The notes below the pieces were generated by a model, which was not told the origin of the DNA, searched no databases, and saw nothing but the letters and a program-made list of their open reading frames with translations. 64,000 bases of DNA from Microbacterium sulfonylureivorans. Its GTDB lineage: Bacteria; Actinomycetota; Actinomycetes; Actinomycetales; Microbacteriaceae. This document shows positions 15,985-23,171 of the stretch, piece after piece; positions within the stretch are counted from its first letter, which is position 1; each line of letters begins with the position of its first letter. Made by a program: the position numbers and the translations under genes. The DNA lies in the NCBI RefSeq assembly GCF_003999995.1, contig NZ_RJAD01000002.1, positions 682,001 to 746,000 of the forward strand, in the 5' to 3' direction.

Positions 15985-16760
15985 GGTACTTCGCCGCGGG
16001 TGGACTGGTGATGCTCGCTATCGCGGCTGGTTCACCGGCCGCGAATGCCGCGGACGTATGCACCAACCGTTGGCAGTGCAAGATCGAGAACTCCGGCTCC
16101 CAGGTCGACATCTCCGCCGACCTCAACCGCCCGGGCTCCCCCGGCCGCGGTGGCGACGCCGGCGCCGATGCCATCGCTCCTCCTGTGCACTCGGCCACCC
16201 CCGATGCGGTCCCGGCCGAGCCGGAAGACTGCGGGCCGCTGGGCTGCCGCGGCGACTATGAGGTTGCGGCGCTCCCCGACGTCACGCTGGCCGACATCGC
16301 GTCGTTCCGTCCGGCGGCGCCGTCGCTCACCGGCGAGCCCGCGGGGTTCGGCGTCGTGGGCATGCCGACGAATCTCGTGGGCGAGGCATCCGAGCAGCGC
16401 ATGACCGGAACCGTTCTCGGCTGGGACGTGACCGTCCGCTTCGTGCCGGCCGAGTTCGTGTTCGCGCACGGCGACGGCACCTCGGCGACGGCCGGGACAG
16501 GTGGCGCGAGCTGGTCGAGTCTCGGCCAGGCGCAGTTCACGCCCACCGCGACCAGCCATGTCTACGACGAGCGCGGGACGTTCCCCGTCGGCGTCACCGT
16601 GCGGTACGCGGCATCCGTCGACTTCGGCAACGGGTCGTGGCGACCCGTCCCCGGGTACGTCACCGCCTCGTCCGGCGGCTACGAGGTGCGTGTGGTCGAG
16701 GTGCGCACGGCGCTCGTCGACGAGACGTGCCGCGAGGATCCGACCGGTCCCGGCTGCTGA
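15975..16760 (+). CDS. Secreted PKD-like domain protein
   Basis: This 261-residue protein has a cleavable signal peptide (about 1-25, ending AANA-ADVC). The C-terminal half has a PKD-like pattern: FVPAEFVFAHGDGTS, then TSHVYDERGTFPVGVTVRY. Cysteine pairs are likely disulfides. It starts at a GTG inside the lipoprotein gene, so the pair is translationally coupled. The protein is probably extracytoplasmic, with an adhesive or structural role only by analogy. Its stop codon lies within a hairpin shared with the convergent DUF6716 gene. Confidence 0.75.
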   Translation: MRLRYFAAGGLVMLAIAAGSPAANAADVCTNRWQCKIENSGSQVDISADLNRPGSPGRGGDAGADAIAPPVHSATPDAVPAEPEDCGPLGCRGDYEVAALPDVTLADIASFRPAAPSLTGEPAGFGVVGMPTNLVGEASEQRMTGTVLGWDVTVRFVPAEFVFAHGDGTSATAGTGGASWSSLGQAQFTPTATSHVYDERGTFPVGVTVRYAASVDFGNGSWRPVPGYVTASSGGYEVRVVEVRTALVDETCREDPTGPGC

Positions 16761-16769
16761 CGAGTCAGC
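16756..16769. terminator. Small bidirectional hairpin over two stop codons
   Basis: GCTGAC-GA-GTCAGC is a perfect 6-bp hairpin that contains both convergent stop codons. It is short for a terminator, so the call is tentative. Confidence 0.35.
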
Positions 16770-18042
16770 GCGCCGCGGACGGAGCGACGCGGACCAGGCT
16801 CCGCACACGCTGGGCGGTGCGCACGACCAGGCGCAGCGGCATCCCGATCACGACGGCCACCCGTCCGCGGAGCGTGCGGTCCTGCGGCCCGAGCACGATC
16901 TTTCGCTCCCAGGTGTCGCGCAGCGACCCACCGCGGCGCGCGAGGGGCGCTCGGGGGGCGAGCGTCCCCGATCGGCGGGCCTCGATCAGCTCCGCCGTCC
17001 GGCCGGCCCAGTCGTCGGCGGAAGGGTCGTGGAAGTAGTTGTCGTCGAGCCAGGCCCGCTGGGGCCGCCGGAACCGTCGCTCGACCACGTCCTGCTCGCC
17101 GCCGAGGAGCCGGGCGTCGGCCAGCACCTCGTTGATGAGTTCGGGGGCGACGCCGAAGGTGTCGAGGGCGATGACCGGGATGCCGCGGGCGATCGCCTCG
17201 ATCGCCGCGGTCGAGCTGACCGTGACGAGCCCCTCGGCGTCATCCAGCGCGAGCCCCATGGACGTCGACGAGATCACGAGGTTCGGCGGCAGCGGCGCCA
17301 GCGTCGCGAGCAGATCGGGATAGCTGTCGCGCTCGGCGTGCGTCTGGTGCTCACCGCTCGCCGCACGCAGCTTCACCACGACGCGTCGCGACGGGTCGGT
17401 CTCCGCGGCGCGCACCAGCAGCCGGGCGATCCGCAGGCGGTCGGCCCGGTCGGCCGGAACCTTCGCCTGCGGCGCGAACACCAGGTCCGTTCCCGCCGCG
17501 CCGCCTCCGGCACCGGTCCGCGCGAACGGGAGCGAAGCCAGGGCGAAGCGCTGCGGCATCCGGCGCTCGACCGACAGGTCGGCGAACTCGCGGCACTCCC
17601 GGCGCGAGTGGAGCACGAAGAGGTCGCACTGGGTGCGGTACGCGATCGCCTTGCGCGTGGCGGGGATCGAGATCCCCGGCAGCCCGGTGACCAGCACCGG
17701 CCGCGGTGTCAGGCGCGCCGCCTCGCGCGCGAGCACACGGACGAACGGCCCCCTCGCCGCGAGCAGGAGGGCGTCCGCCCGCCGCCCTGCCAAGGCGGGC
17801 ATCAGGCCGTCCCACGTCACGCGGGCAACGCGCTCGACCGGCAGGCCGCTTCCCGCGAGGGCGGCGGCGAGCTGCACGTCCGAGACGACCAGCGGCGTCT
17901 CGACGACGAGGAGCGAGGCATCCCACCCCTCATCGAGCGTGCCGAGGAGCGCTGCCGCCCACTTGACGTAGGAGTCGGTGTCGGCGATCGCGACGATGCG
18001 CCGCGGCGGCCCCGCGCCGGGCCTCTTCCCGGGCCGCGTCAC
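16765..18042 (-). CDS. DUF6716-like putative glycosyltransferase
   Basis: This 425-residue protein looks like a GT-B-type glycosyltransferase. A Rossmann-like N-terminus (RIVAIADTDSYVKWAAALLG) comes first. The C-terminal nucleotide-sugar half has VISSTSMGLALDDAEGLVTVSSTAAIEAIARGIPVIALDTFGV, the SS-T-A-E-A-GIPV pattern shared with sialyl/polysialyl-type transferases. I believe it corresponds to the DUF6716 family often found beside neuB. The GTG start overlaps the neuB stop (GTGA), making it the last gene of the nonulosonate operon. It probably transfers the activated sugar or modifies the same glycan. Confidence 0.7.
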   Translation of the reverse strand: MTRPGKRPGAGPPRRIVAIADTDSYVKWAAALLGTLDEGWDASLLVVETPLVVSDVQLAAALAGSGLPVERVARVTWDGLMPALAGRRADALLLAARGPFVRVLAREAARLTPRPVLVTGLPGISIPATRKAIAYRTQCDLFVLHSRRECREFADLSVERRMPQRFALASLPFARTGAGGGAAGTDLVFAPQAKVPADRADRLRIARLLVRAAETDPSRRVVVKLRAASGEHQTHAERDSYPDLLATLAPLPPNLVISSTSMGLALDDAEGLVTVSSTAAIEAIARGIPVIALDTFGVAPELINEVLADARLLGGEQDVVERRFRRPQRAWLDDNYFHDPSADDWAGRTAELIEARRSGTLAPRAPLARRGGSLRDTWERKIVLGPQDRTLRGRVAVVIGMPLRLVVRTAQRVRSLVRVAPSAAR

Positions 18043-18911
18043 GCGGGAACGCGGCGCAGCTTGGCCATCGGCGCGAGCTCGCCCGGGTACACGCGCTTCA
18101 CGCCGTCGCCGAGTGCAGCCTCGATGACGCGGATGTCGCGCACGAGGTGCTGCAGGCCGGTGGGCTCGAGCGATGCCGCGTGGTCGGAACCCCACATCGT
18201 GCGGTCGAGAGTGATGTGGCGCTCGACCGCGACAGCGCCGAGGGCGACGGCGGCGAGCGAGATCTGCAGGCCGCGCTCATGCCCGGAATAGCCGACCGGG
18301 ACTCCGGGGTACCGGTCGCGCAGGGCGGGGATCATCCGGAGGTTGGCCTCGCCCGGTTCCATCGGATACGTCGAGGTCGCGTGCATCAGCAGCAGGCGCT
18401 CGGTGCCGACGACCTCGATCGCGGCGTCGATCTGCTCGATGGTCGACATGCCGGTCGAGAGGATCACGGTCTTGCCGGTGTCGCGGAGCGCTCGCAGCAG
18501 CGCGTGGTCGGTCAGCGATGCCGACGCGACCTTGTGCGCGGTGACCCCCAGGTCCTCGAGGAACGCGATGCTCGGCTCGTCCCACGGGGAGGCGAACCAC
18601 TCGAGGCCCCGCAGCAGCGCGTGGTCGGAGATCTCGATGTACTGGTCGCGGTCGAACTCGACCCGGCGACGGTAATCGAGGTACGTCATCGTCCCCCACG
18701 GCGTCTCGCGCGGGATGTCGCGCATGTGCTCCGGGGTGCAGATCTCGGGGGTGCGCTTCTGGAACTTCACCGCGTCGGCACCCGCATCGGCGGCCACGTC
18801 GATGAGCTGCTTGGCGAGCTCGACGTCGCCGTTGTGGTTCAGGCCGATCTCTGCGATCACGTAGGCGGGACGACCGCCTCCGACGACGCGGGTTCCGATC
18901 GTGACGGTCAT
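18039..18911 (-). CDS. neuB: Sialic-acid/nonulosonate synthase, NeuB family, without SAF domain
   Basis: The product condenses phosphoenolpyruvate with a six-carbon sugar (N-acetylmannosamine, mannose or their phosphates) to a nine-carbon 2-keto acid. Family residues are present: AEIGLNHNGD (20-29), KFQKR (49-53), the metal-binding His in GYSGHE (211) and ERHITLDRTMWGSDH (230-244). The protein stops at 290 residues right after the barrel (PMAKLRRVPA) and lacks the C-terminal SAF (antifreeze-like) domain of standard NeuB. AGGAGG five bases upstream fixes the ATG, which overlaps the neuA stop. Confidence 0.9.
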   Translation of the reverse strand: MTVTIGTRVVGGGRPAYVIAEIGLNHNGDVELAKQLIDVAADAGADAVKFQKRTPEICTPEHMRDIPRETPWGTMTYLDYRRRVEFDRDQYIEISDHALLRGLEWFASPWDEPSIAFLEDLGVTAHKVASASLTDHALLRALRDTGKTVILSTGMSTIEQIDAAIEVVGTERLLLMHATSTYPMEPGEANLRMIPALRDRYPGVPVGYSGHERGLQISLAAVALGAVAVERHITLDRTMWGSDHAASLEPTGLQHLVRDIRVIEAALGDGVKRVYPGELAPMAKLRRVPA

Positions 18912-20104
18912 GGTGCCTCCTGTGCGGCGGTGAGGGGATCTGCGGATGCCGTGGCCCGGCCGGCGAGCACGCGCTCGGCGAGGTCGCGCACCGCGCCGGC
19001 GCCGCCGGGGCGGTCGAGCACGACACGGGCCGCGGCGAGGACGAGCGGGTGCGCGCCGGGAACGGCGACGGGCCAGCCGACGATGTCGAGGCAGGCGAGG
19101 TCGTTGACGTCGTTTCCGAGATACGCGATGCGCGACAGCGGGATGCCGCGGCCGTCGGCCCATGCCCGCAGGGCCGAGGCCTTGTCGGCGGTGTCCTGCG
19201 CGACGTCGACCCGCAGCTTGCGCGCCCGCGCGGTGACGACGGGGTTCGCCTCGGTCGAGAGGATCAGCACCGGGATGCCCGCCGCCCGGAGCCGAGCCAC
19301 ACCCATGCCGTCGGACCGGCTCACGTTGACGGACTCGCCGCCGTCCTGGTCCACCCGTACGGAGTCGTCGGTGTGCACGCCGTCGAAGTCGGTGACGACG
19401 GCGTCGACGTCGATCGGCGCAGGCGCGTCGACGAGCGGCGCGAGGGCACGGGCGATCTCGAGCTCGGCCGCGGTGTCGATCTCGATAGCGGTGCGCTCGG
19501 CGACCTCGGCGATGCCGATGCTGCCGAAGAACCGGTGCCCGGTCGCCCGGAAGCCCGCGGCCCGCAACACGTAGAAGCCGCCCGTCTCGAGATAGTGCGG
19601 CTCGCGCTCCTGGCGACGCGGGCGCACGTCGACGTCGTGGTTGATGGCCTCCGCGGCATCGCCGGCTGCCTTGGCCCACAGGAATCCGTACGTCTCGACC
19701 GCGGAGAAGACGCTGTCGCGACGGCGCGAGCGCACAAGATGGACGGCGTCGTCGAGCGCGGGCACGTCGATGAACGGCGATGTCGCCTGAAGGAACGCCA
19801 CGACTCCCACGTCGACCTTGCGCTCCTCGAGCACGTCGAGCGCATGGAGCAGAGCGCTCTCGGAGGTCGCGGCGTCGCCGGCGAGATCGGCGGGCCTCAC
19901 GACGACCTCGGCGCCCCACTCCTCCGCCACCGCCGCGATGTCGCCGTCATCGGTCGTGACGACCACGCGGTCGATCGACGGGCACCGCCGCGCGGCGTCG
20001 ATGGCGCGCGCGATCAGCGGGATGCCGCCGACGCGGCTCAGGTTCTTGCGGGGCACGCCCTTCGAGCCGCCGCGCGCGGGGACGATCGCGACCACCTCGC
20101 TCAT
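18908..20104 (-). CDS. neuA: CMP-sialate synthetase fused to a HAD phosphatase
   Basis: This is a 398-residue two-domain protein. Residues 1-225 form an acylneuraminate cytidylyltransferase (PARGGSKGVPRKN at 9-21, LQATSPF at 105-111, TGGFYV at 174-179), which activates the nonulosonate with CTP. Residues 232-385 form a HAD phosphatase of the KDO-8-phosphate phosphatase type: D239 and D241 in VTDFDGVHT, K308, and GNDVND at 330-335. The fusion suggests that a 9-phosphorylated acid is dephosphorylated and activated by one protein. It overlaps neuB by four bases, and its start is four bases inside the end of the polysialyltransferase-like gene. Confidence 0.9.
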   Translation of the reverse strand: MSEVVAIVPARGGSKGVPRKNLSRVGGIPLIARAIDAARRCPSIDRVVVTTDDGDIAAVAEEWGAEVVVRPADLAGDAATSESALLHALDVLEERKVDVGVVAFLQATSPFIDVPALDDAVHLVRSRRRDSVFSAVETYGFLWAKAAGDAAEAINHDVDVRPRRQEREPHYLETGGFYVLRAAGFRATGHRFFGSIGIAEVAERTAIEIDTAAELEIARALAPLVDAPAPIDVDAVVTDFDGVHTDDSVRVDQDGGESVNVSRSDGMGVARLRAAGIPVLILSTEANPVVTARARKLRVDVAQDTADKASALRAWADGRGIPLSRIAYLGNDVNDLACLDIVGWPVAVPGAHPLVLAAARVVLDRPGGAGAVRDLAERVLAGRATASADPLTAAQEAP

Positions 20105-21015
20105 GCGGTCGTCTCCCTCGCGGCGACGGCGCCCGCACCTATCCGCAACGTCGCACCTGTCCCGGCGAGCACGAGCGGCAGCGTCGTGGTCGTGCTGGAC
20201 GCGAGCGTGCGGATGTCGAGGACCTCGGTGGCCCCGGCGAGCACCAGTTCGACGGGCAGGTTCGTCTCACGGATCGTCAGCCCCGGCACCCGTGCGACGG
20301 CGGCGAGCTGCTCCGCCGTCTCGCGGCGGTGCGGCAGGTAGACCGCGGGGCCGGGGGTCGCGGCGTGCGTCACCCACCCGAGGTAGTCGCGGAGCGTGAT
20401 GCGGCCGTCGACGGGCTGAGCGCTGCCGAGCACGACCCGACGTCCCAGCTCGGGAGCGGCGGGCGCCGTGGCCCGCGTCCAGTCGAATCCGTGGCGGCGG
20501 ATCCCGAAGCCGCGGTCGTGGAGCGCGTCGGCGCGCTCGGCGCCCAGGTCGAAGGCCGTGAAGAACCCGGCGCGGCGGGCCGAGGCCCGGTGGAGCACCG
20601 TCGCCTGCGCGAGAGGCGCGATCCGCGTCGTCAGTCCGCGCTCGGCGATTCCCGGTCGCGCGTACGGTCGGCGCCCGAGCAATGCGTCGGCGTAGGCGAT
20701 CGCATGCGCGCCGTCGTCGAGGAAGGTGATCCGGTGCGGCCGCAGCAGCGACGCGGCGACCCGGAACTGGCCGGAGAAGCCGTCGCCCACGAGCCAGTGC
20801 CCGTGGCGGGCGAGCAGCGAGAACGGGATGCCGAGGTACGGCTCGAGCTCGCCGAACCGTGCGCCACGGGCCAGCAGCTCGTCGGCGGTGGCCGACATCT
20901 GCGCCGTGAGCCGGCCGGCGACGGGGACGGTCGTGCGGTGCGCATCGGCCCACTCGGCCGCCCCCACGAGCTGGAGCGGCGACTCGACCCACGCGAGGAC
21001 GTCGTTGCGAGCCAT
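20101..21015 (-). CDS. Polysialyltransferase-like glycosyltransferase
   Basis: This 304-residue protein begins with ESPLQLVGAAEWA (11-23), the typical first strand and helix of the alpha-2,8-polysialyltransferase/GT52 group. Further on it has RITFLDDGAHAIAYADALL and VYLPHRRETAEQLA, matching the LDDG and PH-R motifs seen in that group. It probably uses the CMP-sugar made by the next genes to build or cap a surface glycan. It is the first gene of the operon, with the ribosome site AGGAGGTGAC directly before the ATG. The assignment rests on motifs read by eye. Confidence 0.72.
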   Translation of the reverse strand: MARNDVLAWVESPLQLVGAAEWADAHRTTVPVAGRLTAQMSATADELLARGARFGELEPYLGIPFSLLARHGHWLVGDGFSGQFRVAASLLRPHRITFLDDGAHAIAYADALLGRRPYARPGIAERGLTTRIAPLAQATVLHRASARRAGFFTAFDLGAERADALHDRGFGIRRHGFDWTRATAPAAPELGRRVVLGSAQPVDGRITLRDYLGWVTHAATPGPAVYLPHRRETAEQLAAVARVPGLTIRETNLPVELVLAGATEVLDIRTLASSTTTTLPLVLAGTGATLRIGAGAVAARETTA

Positions 21016-21147
21016 GTCACCTCCTGCCGCGGCTGTCTCACCACGGTGGGCGCGACGCGTGAACGCGAAGGCGCCCGACAGGCGACCGTGCGGCGACGGG
21101 AAGGTGAACGGTGGGGGGCGGAGCGCTCAGATCAGCGCGCCGCGGCC
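21016..21147 (-). promoter_or_regulatory. Upstream region of the nonulosonate operon
   Basis: This 132-base gap holds the strong ribosome site next to the first gene, but I see no TANNNT-type box near the start as in neighbouring genes. The operon may be read through from the monooxygenase gene upstream or use an unrecognised promoter. Confidence 0.3.
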
Positions 21148-21453
21148 TCAGTGAGCGCGCAGCGGCGACCCCACGACGTGGAACCGCGTTCCTCCCATGA
21201 CACCCGACAGCAGCGGGCGCGCTTCGGCGATGGCCGCCTGCACCGACGGGAGGGCGAGCGAGTCGCGATGCGCCTGCTCGGACACCCACAGCTCCGCGAC
21301 GAACACGATGTCGGGCTCGTCGTCGGACACGCCGACCTCGTAGAGGAGGCACCCGACCTCGGCCAGCGCGGCGCTCGGACGGATGAGAAGGGAGACCAGC
21401 TCGTCGCGGCGGCCGGGGAGCGTGCCAAGGCTGCCGATGTTCGCGAACGTCAT
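21148..21453 (-). CDS. ABM-domain (putative quinol) monooxygenase
   Basis: The product (101 residues from MTFANIGSLG) is a single ABM ferredoxin-like domain: GRRDELVSLLIRPSAALAEVGCLLYEVGVSDDEPDIVFVAELWVSEQAHRDSL. This matches the YgiN/antibiotic-biosynthesis-monooxygenase family, which oxidises quinols or small aromatics without cofactor. The substrate is unknown. AAGACT seven bases before the ATG is a possible -10 element. The gene is divergent from the DHFR-like gene. Confidence 0.85.
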   Translation of the reverse strand: MTFANIGSLGTLPGRRDELVSLLIRPSAALAEVGCLLYEVGVSDDEPDIVFVAELWVSEQAHRDSLALPSVQAAIAEARPLLSGVMGGTRFHVVGSPLRAH

Positions 21454-21487
21454 GACGGGGAGTCTTCCATGCACCTGCGACACCCGG

Positions 21488-21493
21488 CAGGCT
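21488..21493 (+). promoter_or_regulatory. -10 box of the DHFR-like gene
   Basis: CAGGCT ends seven bases before the ATG; spacing matches other leaderless genes here, although the first base deviates from T. Confidence 0.35.
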
Positions 21494-21500
21494 GGGCGCC

Positions 21501-22109
21501 ATGGCACGCGTGACTGCAGACATCTCCGTCTCGGCGGACGGCTTTTCGACCGGGCCGAATCAGCGCGAGGACGCTCCGTTCGGCGACGGTGTCGGCGAGA
21601 TCCTCCACGAGTGGATGTTCGAGCACGGCGCCGATCATCGCGAGGAGACGGCCGCGATCCTGGAGGCCGGCGCCTACGTCATGGGCCGGAACATGTTCGG
21701 GCCGATCCGCGGTCTGTGGACGGGCGACTGGCAGGGCTGGTGGGGACCGGAGCCGCCCTATCACGCGCCGGTCTTCGTGCTCACCCATTTCCCCCGTGAG
21801 CCGGTCGTCATGGCAGGCGGGACGACCTTCCACTTCGTCACCGACGGCATCGAGTCGGCGGTCTCCCGGGCGAAGGAGGCGGCCGGAGACAGGGACGTCT
21901 CGATCGCCGGCGGTGCCGAAACGCTCAACCAGGTCCTCTCGCGGCGACTTCTCGATGTGCTGCGCCTCCATGTCGTGCCCCTTACGCTCGGGCTCGGGGG
22001 GCGCACCGATGTGGTGCGCCTGTTCGACGGGGTGCCGCCGCTGCGCTTCGATCCGGCGCACGTCCGCTCGACGCCGCACGTGACGCACATCACCTACGAG
22101 ATCCGCTGA
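21501..22109 (+). CDS. Dihydrofolate-reductase-like (RibD C-terminal) protein
   Basis: This 202-residue protein has the fold of DHFR and the RibD reductase domain: TADISVSADGFSTGPN at the start, YVMGRNMFG, FVLTHFPREPV and the NADPH-loop region DVSIAGGAETLNQVLSRRLLDVLRLHVVPLTLGLG. Such stand-alone proteins are NADPH-dependent reductases of unknown substrate, not the folate enzyme. It is a single-gene unit. Confidence 0.88.
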   Translation: MARVTADISVSADGFSTGPNQREDAPFGDGVGEILHEWMFEHGADHREETAAILEAGAYVMGRNMFGPIRGLWTGDWQGWWGPEPPYHAPVFVLTHFPREPVVMAGGTTFHFVTDGIESAVSRAKEAAGDRDVSIAGGAETLNQVLSRRLLDVLRLHVVPLTLGLGGRTDVVRLFDGVPPLRFDPAHVRSTPHVTHITYEIR

Positions 22110-22146
22110 CGCGAACCGGTCACCCCCGGACGTCGGCGCCGCGTGC

Positions 22147-22152
22147 CAGGAT
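22147..22152 (+). promoter_or_regulatory. -10 box of the 5'-3' exonuclease gene
   Basis: CAGGAT lies seven bases before the GTG at 22160. The alternative ATG (22151) overlaps the box itself and is therefore unlikely as a start. Confidence 0.4.
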
Positions 22153-22159
22153 GAAGCCC

Positions 22160-23083
22160 GTGACCGACCGCCTCATGCTGCTCGATTCGGCCTCGCTGTA
22201 CTTCCGCGCGTTCTACGGCGTGCCCGACACGGTCCGCGCGCCCGACGGCACTCCGGTCAACGCGGTGCGCGGGTTCCTCGACATCATCACGAAGCTCGTG
22301 ACCACCTACCGTCCCACCCACCTCGTGGCCTGCTGGGACGACGACTGGCGCCCGCAGTGGCGTGTAGACCTCATCCCGACGTACAAGACGCACCGGGTTG
22401 CCGAGGTCGTCGCCGTCGGTCCCGACGTCGAGGTGGTCCCCGACCCGCTCGAGGTGCAGGTGCCCGTGATCCGTGACACGCTCGACGCCCTCGGCATCCC
22501 GATCGTCGGCGCCGCCGAGCACGAGGCCGACGACGTCATCGGCACGCTCGCGACCCGCGCCCCGATACCGGTCGACGTCGTGACCGGCGACCGCGACCTC
22601 TTCCAGCTCATCGACGACGCCCGCGACGTGCGCGTTGTCTACACCGCCCGCGGCATGAGCAACCTCGAGGTGCTCACCGACGCCAGCGTCGTGGCCAAGT
22701 ACGGGATCCTTCCCAGCCAGTACGCCGATTTCGCGACGCTGCGCGGCGATTCGTCCGACGGACTGCCGGGAGTCGCCGGGATCGGCGAGAAGACCGCAGC
22801 GGGCCTCCTCGCCGCCCACGGCGATCTCCCCGGCATCCTCGCGGCGGCCGAGGCGGGCGACGGCATGTCGGCCGGCGTGCGGGCCAAGCTCGAAGCCGGA
22901 TCCGCCTACCTCGCGGTCGCCCCGACCGTCGTCGGCGTCGTGCGCGACCTGCCGCTGCCCGAGATCGACGCACGCCTTCATCCGCTCGACGACAAGGCGA
23001 AGGAGGATGCCTCGGCCCTCGCCGAACGGTGGGCACTGGGCACGGCGATGACGAGGATCATCGCGGCTCTCGACGCCGTCTGA
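22160..23083 (+). CDS. 5'-3' exonuclease (PolI N-terminal type)
   Basis: The product (307 residues from GTG) is a stand-alone relative of the 5' nuclease domain of DNA polymerase I. Acidic metal-binding residues are visible in LLDSASLYFRAFYG, ACWDDDWRP, HEADDVIGTLA and VTGDRDLFQLID. The helix-three-turn-helix reads GDSSDGLPGVAGIGEKTAAGLL. These enzymes remove RNA primers or flaps. Actinobacteria commonly carry this extra copy besides polA. The GTG start is favoured by the promoter box; an ATG three codons earlier is possible. Confidence 0.92.
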   Translation: MTDRLMLLDSASLYFRAFYGVPDTVRAPDGTPVNAVRGFLDIITKLVTTYRPTHLVACWDDDWRPQWRVDLIPTYKTHRVAEVVAVGPDVEVVPDPLEVQVPVIRDTLDALGIPIVGAAEHEADDVIGTLATRAPIPVDVVTGDRDLFQLIDDARDVRVVYTARGMSNLEVLTDASVVAKYGILPSQYADFATLRGDSSDGLPGVAGIGEKTAAGLLAAHGDLPGILAAAEAGDGMSAGVRAKLEAGSAYLAVAPTVVGVVRDLPLPEIDARLHPLDDKAKEDASALAERWALGTAMTRIIAALDAV

Positions 23084-23097
23084 CCCGCACCGCGGCA

Positions 23098-23113
23098 TAC
23101 TCCCTCGGGAGTA
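23098..23113. promoter_or_regulatory. Inverted repeat, probable operator of the two-component operon
   Basis: TACTCCC-TC-GGGAGTA is a 7-bp perfect inverted repeat. It is followed 19 bases later by CAGATTC and then by the kinase -10 box. A near copy with the same layout lies before the SHOCT gene (25007-25022). It is probably the binding site of the NarL-type regulator encoded here. Confidence 0.6.
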
Positions 23114-23158
23114 CGGCGCCCGCTCCCCCGGTCAGATTCCTCACAGAATCGCCCGGCG

Positions 23159-23164
23159 TACGAT
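23159..23164 (+). promoter_or_regulatory. -10 box of the NarL-type kinase gene
   Basis: TACGAT lies seven bases before the ATG, consistent with a leaderless message downstream of the inverted repeat. Confidence 0.5.
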
Positions 23165-23171
23165 CGACGGC

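Noticed and set aside
22151..22153. ATG as the 5'-3' exonuclease start
   Set aside because: It overlaps the CAGGAT box; the GTG at 22160 fits better, though the protein changes by only three residues.
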